From the NCBI GenBank assembly GCA_964469765.1, contig CAYYAU010000094.1:1-5343 (forward strand): a DNA stretch of 5,343 nucleotides, given 5' to 3'. Shown here one piece after another: positions 1 through 4,752 of this stretch. The stretch's first letter is position 1. Each line of letters starts with the position of its first letter. A program made the translations under genes and the position numbers. The notes under the pieces were generated by a model. That model made no database searches. It saw only the letters and a program-made list of their open reading frames with translations, and had not been told where the DNA came from. Source of the stretch: CAYYAU01 sp964469765 [NCBI: uncultured Clostridia bacterium]. GTDB taxonomy: Bacteria > UBA6262 > WVXT01 > CAYYAU01.

Positions 1-11
1 TAATTTTTCTA

Positions 12-40
12 TTGACAAGAAAAAAAGAATAATCTATAAT
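12..40 (+). promoter_or_regulatory. Sigma70-type promoter of the regulator gene
   Basis: TTGACA at 12-17 and TATAAT at 35-40 are both perfect consensus hexamers, separated by an ideal 17-nt spacer. The predicted transcription start is near 46-48, which gives a leader of about 55 nt before the ATG at 102. A promoter this strong in front of a regulator gene, with an inverted repeat lying across its start point, suggests that it is held in check by a repressor. The hexamers and spacing are seen directly; activity is inferred. Confidence 0.85.
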
Positions 41-59
41 TGTTCAAAACTTGAACAAT
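39..59. promoter_or_regulatory. Perfect 9-bp inverted repeat over the transcription start, probable operator
   Basis: ATTGTTCAA at 39-47 and TTGAACAAT at 51-59 are exact reverse complements around a 3-nt centre (AAC). The repeat begins on the last two bases of the -10 hexamer and covers the predicted +1, so a bound dimer would block RNA polymerase. The winged-helix protein encoded immediately downstream is the obvious candidate ligand, which would make this an autoregulatory site. A hairpin at the 5' end of the transcript is the alternative. The symmetry is observed; binding is inferred. Confidence 0.7.
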
Positions 60-101
60 AATGCCTTGTTGTTTTTAATTTGTAAACTCTAAATTTAAAT
101 T

Positions 102-632
102 ATGGATGAAAAAGAATACGCAGTAATAAATGTAATATCAAAGAATTATAACTTAGACCAAAGAAGACTTTCAAAAGTTTTGGATTTTTCTTTAGGGATG
201 ACAAATCTTCTTTTGAAGCGGCTAATAAAAAAAGGATACATAAAAGTAAGGATGTTGGATAGAAAAAGAATGGAATATATCCTTACTCCTAAAGGGTTTA
301 TAGAAAAAGCAAGAAAGACGTATAGTTTTTTATTGAATTCTATAAATCAGTTAAATCAGATAAAAAACAAAATTCAACATTTGGTCCTTGAAGAGTATAA
401 AAAAGGAAATAAGAAATTTATTATTTTAGGAAAAGGAGAACTTACAGAGTTAATAAGAATCTCAATTGAAGAAATGAAATTAAAGGATGTAATAATCTCT
501 CAATATGATGGAGAAAAGAATTTTAAACTGAACAATGCAGTAATACTAAATGTATCCTATCCTGAGAGAAAGAATCAGTCTTTATCCTCCAATTTTCAAA
601 AGAAAGTTATTGATATTTATAGTATATTATAA
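102..632 (+). CDS. Winged-helix regulator, EPS-associated MarR-like, with C-terminal Rossmann-like domain
   Basis: A 176-residue probable DNA-binding regulator in the cytoplasm. Residues 1-65 form a winged helix: QRRLSKVLDFSLGMTNLLLK (20-39) fits helix-turn-helix plus recognition helix, and 48-65, ending ILTPKG, fits the wing. The pattern SLG-x2-N-x-LLK-x-LI-x-KG followed by LTPKG resembles the MarR-like regulators found beside exopolysaccharide loci (TIGR04176 type), which are usually only about 100 residues long. A helix at about 66-100 links to a second domain: FIILGKGELTELI (106-118) looks like the beta-strand/glycine-loop/helix start of a Rossmann-like fold, so it may sense a nucleotide or cofactor. 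The ATG at 102 has no clear Shine-Dalgarno, but no better start exists after the promoter at 12-40. The inverted repeat at 39-59 suggests autoregulation. The Wzz-type gene at 4753 fits an EPS role. The fold assignments are by eye; the ligand is unknown. Confidence 0.75.
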   Translation: MDEKEYAVINVISKNYNLDQRRLSKVLDFSLGMTNLLLKRLIKKGYIKVRMLDRKRMEYILTPKGFIEKARKTYSFLLNSINQLNQIKNKIQHLVLEEYKKGNKKFIILGKGELTELIRISIEEMKLKDVIISQYDGEKNFKLNNAVILNVSYPERKNQSLSSNFQKKVIDIYSIL

Positions 633-668
633 AAGTTTACATCTTATATAAAAAAAGAAAAACTTGAA

Positions 669-1010
669 ATGAATCTGACTAATAATCCCCAAGGTTTAAA
701 TAAAAAATTATTAACTCAAATAGTAACATTAATTCTAAACTATAAAAAGCCCAGCAAAATTGTTCTTTTTGGGTCAAGAGTAAATAAAGAGTTTAAAAAA
801 ACTTCTGACATAGATATTGCTATTTTTGGGAAAGGTTGGAAAGACAGAGATATAAATATTATTAAGAACAAATTGGACGAATTTATAAAAACCCCTTTAA
901 AATTTGATGTTATAAATTTTTATGATATTAGAAAAAGCACACTAAAAAAAAATATCTTAAAAAATGGAATGATAATATATAAATCTCAAAAGTCAAATAG
1001 AGGGAGTTAG
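669..1010 (+). CDS. Minimal nucleotidyltransferase (MNT domain), antitoxin of MNT/HEPN pair 1
   Basis: A 113-residue protein of the DNA polymerase beta-like minimal nucleotidyltransferase family. The signature is complete: FGS at 34-36, ten residues, then D47-I-D49 (GS-x10-D-x-D), with a third acidic residue D80 in LKFDVINF. These should bind two metal ions and NTP. In characterised MntA/HepT pairs such a protein is the antitoxin: it transfers AMP to a tyrosine of the HEPN toxin. The partner follows after 4 nt. There is a 36-nt gap from the regulator gene with no convincing promoter, so read-through from the promoter at 12-40 is likely. No good Shine-Dalgarno precedes the ATG. Length and motif are normal for the family; the antitoxin role is inferred from family and context. 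Confidence 0.88.
   Translation: MNLTNNPQGLNKKLLTQIVTLILNYKKPSKIVLFGSRVNKEFKKTSDIDIAIFGKGWKDRDINIIKNKLDEFIKTPLKFDVINFYDIRKSTLKKNILKNGMIIYKSQKSNRGS
1001..1006 (+). promoter_or_regulatory. Shine-Dalgarno of HEPN gene 1, inside the end of MNT gene 1
   Basis: AGGGAG lies 8 nt before the ATG at 1015 and within the last codons of the upstream gene, whose stop is at 1008-1010. It fixes the start at 1015 and implies coupled translation of the pair. Confidence 0.7.
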
Positions 1011-1014
1011 TAAG

Positions 1015-1413
1015 ATGAGCCTCGAAAGGATAAAAGAAATTTGTAAAGATTTTAAAAAAGCTTTAGAAAGATTAAAAGAAGCATTAAATGAAAATTTTGC
1101 CAGCGAAAATATTGTGGTTGATGCTACAATCCAAAGGTTTGAGTTTAGTTTTGAATTATCCTGGAAACTTATGAGGGCTGTATTAAATTATAATGGTATA
1201 GAGGCAGAGTCTCCTCGGGTTGTGGTAAAGGAGGCTTTCAAATTAAAGATAATTCAGAATGGAGAAGATTGGATAGATATGTTAGAGGATAGAAATAAAA
1301 CTTCTCATATATATGATGAAAAAGAGGCATTGAGGATTTATAAGAAAATAAAGAAAACCCACTATAAACTTCTAAAACACTTAGAAAATGATATTATGAA
1401 ATTTGTAGGATAA
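1015..1413 (+). CDS. HEPN-superfamily protein, HI0074/NTase substrate-binding type, probable RNase toxin 1
   Basis: A 132-residue helical protein of the nucleotidyltransferase substrate-binding family (HI0074 type), a HEPN branch encoded next to MNT genes. RFEFSFELSWKLMRAVL (41-57) is the characteristic helix, EAFKLKII (73-80) another conserved patch, and the HEPN active-site motif is R93-N-K-T-S-H98-I-Y100 (R-x4-H-x-Y). In HepT-type toxins R and H cut RNA, and the motif tyrosine is the residue that MntA nucleotidylates to silence the toxin. R93, H98 and Y100 are all present, so the toxin looks intact. Length is typical. It forms an operon with the MNT gene 4 nt upstream. The older 'substrate-binding subunit' name is the alternative description; RNase activity is inferred from the motif. 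Confidence 0.86.
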   Translation: MSLERIKEICKDFKKALERLKEALNENFASENIVVDATIQRFEFSFELSWKLMRAVLNYNGIEAESPRVVVKEAFKLKIIQNGEDWIDMLEDRNKTSHIYDEKEALRIYKKIKKTHYKLLKHLENDIMKFVG

Positions 1414-1449
1414 TCAGTATATATAATCCTGACAAGAGTAGATGCGGTG

Positions 1450-1479
1450 TTGTAATATGTAATAAAATTTAGTTATAAT
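1450..1479 (+). promoter_or_regulatory. Probable sigma70 promoter of the AbiE-type operon
   Basis: TTGTAA at 1450-1455 and TATAAT at 1474-1479 are separated by 18 nt. The -10 is perfect and the -35 matches at four of six positions. Transcription would start near 1486, leaving a leader of about 23 nt with no Shine-Dalgarno before the ATG at 1509. In such AT-rich DNA chance matches occur, but the position, between two unrelated modules, supports a real promoter. Confidence 0.55.
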
Positions 1480-1508
1480 TAAACTTTAATACATAATATC
1501 AATCAAAA

Positions 1509-2291
1509 ATGTATACCCCTTTACAATTAAGAGAAATCTTTCATCTGGAATTTTTAAGATGGTTTAGCAAGAAGGTTAAGACAAATTATTACGTCCTTAA
1601 AGGGGGGGTAAATTTACGTTTTTTCTTTAACAGTTTTCGTTATTCAGAAGATATGGATTTAGATATACAAACCATAAAAGTAGAGGAGCTACGCGATGTA
1701 GTTATGAAAATACTGCAGTCTATATCTTTCCAGGATAGCCTTAGATCATTTAGGATTGAAAGGGTTATTCCCCCTGATATTAAAAAAGCAAAACAAACCC
1801 AGACAACACAAAGATTTAAAATTCATTTAATTACCGCTACAAACGAAGACCTTTTTACTAAAGTTGAATTTTCACGCAGAGGCTTCAAAGGGAATAATAT
1901 AACCGAGCCTATATCAGATTACATTTTGCGGGCATATAAATTACCTCCTTTGATAGTATCCCATTATGATATTCAATCTACAATAATTCAAAAGATAGAA
2001 GCTCTTTCTACAAGAGCTGTAACCCAGGCAAGAGATATTTTTGATTTGTATACTTTAAATTCTCAATATGTTTCTCATAATACAAATCACATTAACATTA
2101 AAATAAATAAAACTAAATTAACAAAAGCATCCGAAAATGTATTGGAAATGAGTTTTGAGCAGTTTCGGGATACAGTGCTTTCTTATTTGTCATCTGAAGA
2201 ACAATCTATGTATAATTCATCCTCTTTATGGGATGAAGTCAAACTGAAAGTGGCTGATTTTATAGAAGAAATTCGAAAAACATATGCCTAA
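1509..2291 (+). CDS. AbiEii-type nucleotidyltransferase toxin
   Basis: A 260-residue protein of the AbiEii/AbiGii (DUF1814-type) nucleotidyltransferase toxins. Motifs in order: K31-G-G-V-N-L-R37 followed by S46-E-D48-M-D50-L-D, the metal- and NTP-binding motif; K118-V-E120, a likely third acidic position; and K162-I-E-A-L with R169, then ARDIFDLY (174-181), the conserved C-terminal motif. Family members block growth; MenT relatives add nucleotides to tRNA acceptor ends, and AbiE gives phage resistance by abortive infection. All key residues are present, so it looks active. Its last 8 nt overlap the antitoxin gene. Seven of its 16 arginines use CGN codons, unlike the nearly all-AGA/AGG neighbours, hinting at a separate origin. 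No Shine-Dalgarno precedes the ATG, but the conserved family region starts close to it. Confidence 0.9.
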   Translation: MYTPLQLREIFHLEFLRWFSKKVKTNYYVLKGGVNLRFFFNSFRYSEDMDLDIQTIKVEELRDVVMKILQSISFQDSLRSFRIERVIPPDIKKAKQTQTTQRFKIHLITATNEDLFTKVEFSRRGFKGNNITEPISDYILRAYKLPPLIVSHYDIQSTIIQKIEALSTRAVTQARDIFDLYTLNSQYVSHNTNHINIKINKTKLTKASENVLEMSFEQFRDTVLSYLSSEEQSMYNSSSLWDEVKLKVADFIEEIRKTYA

Positions 2292-2910
2292 ACTATCCAT
2301 TTTACGATTTATTAAGCAACTAAATCAACCTGTGTTTACCACTAACGAATTATCTATGCTCTCAGGGAAATCTTTATCCAACACGACCCAGGCACTCAAT
2401 TTTCTTCAGAAAGAAGGAGTGGTGTTTAAAGTATACAGAGGTATTTGGGCTGATGTTAGAAAAGAAGGGTTAAGTCCTTATAGCGTGATTCCTTTTCTAT
2501 TTCCCAGACATAGGGCGTATGTTTCTTTTATAAGTGCATTACATTTGTACGGCATAGTAGAGCAGATTCCACAGGTAATTACCCTTGCTTCAACTGTTCA
2601 TACAAAGACAATTCAAACAAAAATAGGGACTTTTTCTATTCATCGTATAACACCATTATTTTTTACTGGTTTCACATGGTATAAACATACAGGCAGTTTT
2701 TTGATAGCAGAGCCAGAAAAAGCATTAGTTGACAGTTTATATCTTTCTGCGCGGAGAAAGAAACAATTTAGATACTTTCCTGAATTGTATTTTCCTGAAT
2801 CGTTTAGTTTCACGAAAGCAAAGAAATGGGTAAAAAAAATACCTAATTCTAAAATTAGTTTCTGTGTTCAGAAAAGATTAGATACAATTTTGCAAAAAAT
2901 AGTGGGTTAG
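2284..2910 (+). CDS. AbiEi-type antitoxin / winged-helix repressor
   Basis: A 208-residue protein resembling AbiEi antitoxins of type IV systems. Residues 1-58 form a winged helix (FTTNELSMLSGKSLSNTTQA at 18-37, wing ending YRGIWADV). The C-terminal domain carries the family marks HRAYVSFISALHLYGI (76-91), FSIHRI near 117-122, and AEPEKALVDSLYLSAR (142-157). Known AbiEi proteins repress their own operon through the winged helix and neutralise the toxin without a stable protein complex. The gene starts inside the end of the toxin gene (8-nt overlap), so translation is coupled. The order here is toxin then antitoxin, the reverse of the well-studied abiEi-abiEii arrangement. Three of its 10 arginines use CGN codons, as in its partner. 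The assignment is firm at family level. Confidence 0.86.
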   Translation: MPKLSILRFIKQLNQPVFTTNELSMLSGKSLSNTTQALNFLQKEGVVFKVYRGIWADVRKEGLSPYSVIPFLFPRHRAYVSFISALHLYGIVEQIPQVITLASTVHTKTIQTKIGTFSIHRITPLFFTGFTWYKHTGSFLIAEPEKALVDSLYLSARRKKQFRYFPELYFPESFSFTKAKKWVKKIPNSKISFCVQKRLDTILQKIVG

Positions 2911-2920
2911 TTGTTAACAA
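2911..2920. repeat. 10-bp palindrome TTGTTAACAA just after the AbiEi-type stop
   Basis: A perfect palindrome begins at the base after the TAG stop at 2908-2910 and is followed by an A-rich run. It lies 38 bp before the next gene and could be a small operator for it. No clear -10 hexamer lies at the right distance, and a 10-bp AT-rich palindrome can arise by chance. Confidence 0.3.
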
Positions 2921-2957
2921 AAAAAAGAAATAACTGAATAGTGAATACGCTTTAAAA

Positions 2958-3230
2958 ATGCTAAAGATAAAGGTTTTTAGAATAAAAGGAAGATGTCCTG
3001 TTTATAAAAAAGACCGGGTTTTCTATATAAAAGATGGATATATTTTAAAAACTAACACTAAACTTTGCATGCATTCATTATGTTCAATTATACCTTATTA
3101 TATTGCTCTAAGCAAAGGAGTAAAACCAAAAAACCTTTCTTTAGGAAATAAAAATAAAACATATGTTCAATGTTTAGACCCCTGTGAAATAACCAACGGT
3201 GGAACAGTAATATTTGAGATAGAAAGTTAA
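2958..3230 (+). CDS. Small Cys-rich protein resembling the TIGR04076 family
   Basis: A 90-residue soluble protein of unknown function. The pattern resembles TIGR04076-type proteins: an N-terminal beta-strand ending RIKGRCP (8-14), a short linker with KDGYIL (25-30), LCMHSLCSIIPYYIALSKG (36-54), and YVQCLDPCEITNGGTVIFEI (69-88). Five cysteines (13, 37, 42, 72, 76) and H39 sit in the best-conserved parts, so a metal or redox centre is possible but not shown. There is no signal peptide or membrane helix. The gene ends 14 nt before MNT gene 2, with that gene's Shine-Dalgarno in the gap, so the two are probably co-transcribed. That pairing is unusual and may be chance. The ATG at 2958 lacks a clear Shine-Dalgarno, but the conserved region begins at once. 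Confidence 0.7.
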   Translation: MLKIKVFRIKGRCPVYKKDRVFYIKDGYILKTNTKLCMHSLCSIIPYYIALSKGVKPKNLSLGNKNKTYVQCLDPCEITNGGTVIFEIES

Positions 3231-3233
3231 ACA

Positions 3234-3240
3234 AGGAGAG
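3234..3240 (+). promoter_or_regulatory. Shine-Dalgarno of MNT gene 2
   Basis: AGGAGAG sits immediately upstream of the ATG at 3245 with a short spacer. It supports that start and efficient translation, in contrast to MNT gene 1, which lacks one. Confidence 0.75.
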
Positions 3241-3244
3241 AGTA

Positions 3245-3592
3245 ATGGATAATTATGCTGGCAAAGATAATGAGGAAGACATTAGAGAAATTCTTAACAG
3301 GATTATTGATAAAATAAAGATCCATTATCAACCTGAAAAGATTATTCTATTTGGTTCTTATGCTTGGGGAAATCCTACAAAGGATAGCGATGTAGACTTA
3401 CTTATAGTTAAAAAAACTAATCAGAAACACAGACAAAGGATGCTAACGGTTAGAAGAATCGTTAGTGAAGAAAATGGCTTAGTGGGTATAGATATTTTAG
3501 TTTATACTCCACAAGAAATTAGAGAAAGGTTAAAGATAAATGATAGTTTTATTTCAAAAATATTTAAAAAGGGAGAGATAATTTATGGATAA
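3245..3592 (+). CDS. Minimal nucleotidyltransferase (MNT domain), pair 2
   Basis: A 115-residue minimal nucleotidyltransferase. LFGSYAWGNPTKDSDVDLLI (35-54) contains G37-S38, ten residues, then D49-V-D51, the complete metal-binding motif. The third acidic residue is D83 in GIDILVYT. Residues 1-30 are a helical N-terminus. The family usually acts with a HEPN partner, as antitoxin in characterised cases, by nucleotidylating the toxin. Its last 8 nt overlap the HEPN gene, but that partner is cut to 60 residues, so this enzyme may now be an orphan. It resembles MNT genes 1 and 3 mainly in the motif regions, not as a recent duplicate. The upstream Cys-rich gene is probably in the same transcript. 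Confidence 0.88.
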   Translation: MDNYAGKDNEEDIREILNRIIDKIKIHYQPEKIILFGSYAWGNPTKDSDVDLLIVKKTNQKHRQRMLTVRRIVSEENGLVGIDILVYTPQEIRERLKINDSFISKIFKKGEIIYG

Positions 3593-3767
3593 AATAGAAG
3601 AAAAAGAATGGCTCTCAAAAGCTGATAAAGATTTAGATGAAGCAAAATTCCTTTTTGAGAACCACAGACCCCTTGAGGATACAGCATATTTTATTCATCA
3701 AGCAATAGAGAAATACCTTAAGGCGTTTCTAATTTTTAATGGGTGGGAACTTGAGCTGAATCTTTAA
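3585..3767 (+). pseudogene. Truncated HEPN-domain gene, partner of MNT 2
   Basis: The 60 codons encode the N-terminal half of a HEPN-domain protein (PF05168 type). WLSKADKDLDEAKFLF (9-24) and YFIHQAIEKYLKAFLIFNGW (35-54) are the two conserved helices with the usual Q-A-x-E-K-x-x-K-A pattern. Complete members have about 120-140 residues; the second half, where a HEPN R-x4-6-H active site would lie, is absent. After the TAA at 3765-3767 the other frames hold HEPN-like fragments: skipping T3765 gives KEFSKRKNWDLKKQ then a stop at 3808, and the third frame gives ESLKSLVKEKIGI then a stop at 3797. A frameshift plus loss of the 3' end fits best. GGGAG at 3571-3575 is its Shine-Dalgarno. A deliberately short HEPN fragment is possible but less likely. 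Confidence 0.72.
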
Positions 3768-3846
3768 AGAGTTTAGTAAAAGAAAAAATTGGGATTTAAA
3801 AAAACAGTAAAGTAGAATGGTTGTAACTTAACTATTTTTTAAGAAA

Positions 3847-3891
3847 ACTTTGTAGGCACCCTGGTTCTTCAGGGTTCAGTTGAAATCAAAT
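3847..3891 (+). repeat. Hairpin repeat, copy A
   Basis: This 45-bp stretch matches 4650-4694 without gaps at 38 of 45 positions. It contains a hairpin: ACCCTG (3858-3863), loop GTTCTT, CAGGGT (3870-3875), a perfect 6-bp stem. It ends 8 bp before the ATG of MNT gene 3 and lies about 80 bp after the broken HEPN gene, within the non-coding stretch 3768-3899. There is no T-run after the stem, so it is not a standard terminator. It may be a small mobile repeat or a structured leader RNA. Confidence 0.8.
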
Positions 3892-3899
3892 TCTCTATA

Positions 3900-4256
3900 A
3901 TGGAAAATTTGAAAGAAAAAATAATCCAAATATTAAATAAATATATAACTGATGACTACTTATTGTTTGCTTTTGGTTCTTATACGAAAGGAAAGATAGT
4001 CAAAAGTTCTGATTTGGATTTAGCAGTTTACAAAAATAAACAAATACCTTCTTATATAATTATACAAGCAAAAGAAGAATTGGAAGAAAAAGCAGGGACA
4101 TTAAGAGATATAGATTTAATAAACCTTACTGATGAAAATATAAGTATTGAATTGTTAAAGAATATTCTAAAAGAAGGTGTAATATGGAAAAAAACGAAAA
4201 ATTCAAAAGAACTTTTGAAAAGTTTGAAAAGGCGCTTAGTAAATTTAGAGAAATAA
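3900..4256 (+). CDS. Minimal nucleotidyltransferase (MNT domain), antitoxin of pair 3
   Basis: A 118-residue minimal nucleotidyltransferase. FAFGSYTKGKIVKSSDLDLA (23-42) holds G26-S27, ten residues, then D38-L-D40; D72 in RDIDLINL is the probable third acidic residue. By family it nucleotidylates the HEPN partner that follows. Most MNT proteins end soon after the strand seen here as KEGVIWK (about 91-97); this one has about 21 further residues, rich in K and L, read from DNA that also encodes the first 24 residues of the HEPN protein. The overlap is 73 nt, which suggests that the original stop was lost. The ATG follows directly on repeat copy A with no clear Shine-Dalgarno or promoter. Confidence 0.87.
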   Translation: MENLKEKIIQILNKYITDDYLLFAFGSYTKGKIVKSSDLDLAVYKNKQIPSYIIIQAKEELEEKAGTLRDIDLINLTDENISIELLKNILKEGVIWKKTKNSKELLKSLKRRLVNLEK

Positions 4257-4609
4257 TAGAATCGCAACATTTGTTTGGTTTTTTAAACCAAGAGTTAATT
4301 ATTGAATTATCTACAAAACGTTTTGAGTATACTTTTGAAAGTATGTGGAAAACTTTGAAGGAGTATTTAAGAGAAGAAGGGATTGAATGTTCTACGCCTT
4401 TAAAATGCTTTAAAGAAGCTTTCAAGGCAGGTATCATAAAAAAGAGAGATGAAGAGATTTTTTTAAAAATGATAGAAAAAAGAAATCAAATAGTTCATAT
4501 TTACGATTTTGAACAGGCAGAGATGATATATAAGTTTATAAAGAGTGATAGTGTAATTTCTGCTATAAAAGATGTTTATGAAAAGCTTGAGGAATTGACT
4601 GGTAAATAA
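4184..4609 (+). CDS. HEPN-superfamily protein, HI0074/NTase substrate-binding type, probable RNase toxin 3
   Basis: A 141-residue helical protein of the same type as the product of 1015-1413. Shared marks are KRFEYTFESMWKTLKEYL (45-62), KEAFKAGII (77-85) and the active-site motif R100-N-Q-I-V-H105-I-Y107 (R-x4-H-x-Y), with R, H and the nucleotidylation-type tyrosine all present. It should be an RNase toxin neutralised by the MNT protein encoded just upstream. AAGGTG at 4174-4179 acts as Shine-Dalgarno inside the MNT gene, and the ATG at 4184 gives the expected N-terminal helix, so the start is reasonable despite the 73-nt overlap. A later start would cut into the first helix. Similarity to HEPN 1 is clear in the motifs but modest elsewhere, so this is an old paralogue or an independent arrival. 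Confidence 0.86.
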   Translation: MEKNEKFKRTFEKFEKALSKFREIIESQHLFGFLNQELIIELSTKRFEYTFESMWKTLKEYLREEGIECSTPLKCFKEAFKAGIIKKRDEEIFLKMIEKRNQIVHIYDFEQAEMIYKFIKSDSVISAIKDVYEKLEELTGK

Positions 4610-4649
4610 AATTTCCTTATAGATATAAATTCAATTTACTATACTCAGT

Positions 4650-4694
4650 ACTTTGTAGGTATCCTGATTCTTCGGGGTGCAGTTGAATGCAAAT
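4650..4694 (+). repeat. Hairpin repeat, copy B
   Basis: The second copy of the 45-bp repeat, 40 bp after HEPN gene 3 and 58 bp before the Wzz-type ATG. Stem ATCCTG (4661-4666) pairs with CGGGGT (4673-4678) around loop ATTCTT. The two stem differences from copy A both give G-U pairs in + strand RNA (T4662 with G4677, T4665 with G4674). Outer pairs T4660-G4679 and G4659-C4680 extend it to 8 bp. A second small hairpin, TGCA at 4678-4681 with 4688-4691, exists only in this copy. Confidence 0.8.
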
Positions 4695-4714
4695 CCTAAA
4701 TTTGTTAAAAACCA

Positions 4715-4732
4715 GTTCACTGTCAAGTGAAC
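4715..4732. promoter_or_regulatory. Inverted repeat GTTCAC/GTGAAC before the Wzz-type gene
   Basis: GTTCAC (4715-4720) and GTGAAC (4727-4732) are perfect inverted copies around TGTCAA. The repeat ends 8 nt before the Shine-Dalgarno. It shares GTTCA/TGAAC half-sites with the operator-like repeat at 39-59, though with a wider centre (8 nt against 5 between the five-base halves). It could be an operator or an mRNA hairpin controlling access to the ribosome site. No convincing -35/-10 pair was found near it. Confidence 0.45.
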
Positions 4733-4740
4733 ATTATACG

Positions 4741-4746
4741 AGGAGG
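4741..4746 (+). promoter_or_regulatory. Perfect Shine-Dalgarno of the Wzz-type gene
   Basis: AGGAGG lies 6 nt before the ATG at 4753. It is the only full-consensus Shine-Dalgarno in the window and decides the start of the partial gene that follows. Confidence 0.88.
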
Positions 4747-4752
4747 TTCTAA

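Noticed and set aside
61-78. Five-codon open frame ATG to TAA (M-P-C-C-F) in the regulator leader
   Set aside because: No Shine-Dalgarno, no attenuator-like hairpins after it, and such short frames are common by chance.
1414-1470. Possible third, degenerate copy of the hairpin repeat after HEPN 1
   Set aside because: CAGTA, TCCTGA and GGTG occur in the same order as around copy B, but the spacing differs and the downstream half does not pair with TCCTG, so the stem is missing.
2911-2940. Promoter for the Cys-rich gene using TTGTTA at 2911
   Set aside because: The best -10 at a suitable distance is TGAATA, which matches the consensus poorly.
3858-3877. Intrinsic terminator at repeat copy A
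   Set aside because: The stem is adequate, but no T-run follows; the next bases are CAGTTGAA. The same holds for copy B.
4052-4437. Two overlapping open frames on the minus strand
   Set aside because: Both are antisense to MNT 3 and HEPN 3, which carry intact catalytic motifs. The minus-strand products are Phe/Ser/Lys-rich with no recognisable domain.
3826-4694. Integron-like attC sites around pair 3
   Set aside because: GTTGAAT in copy B fits GTTRRRY, and an ACTTAAC-like box precedes copy A. However, copy A has GTTGAAA, the arms are not long imperfect inverted repeats, and no integrase is in view.
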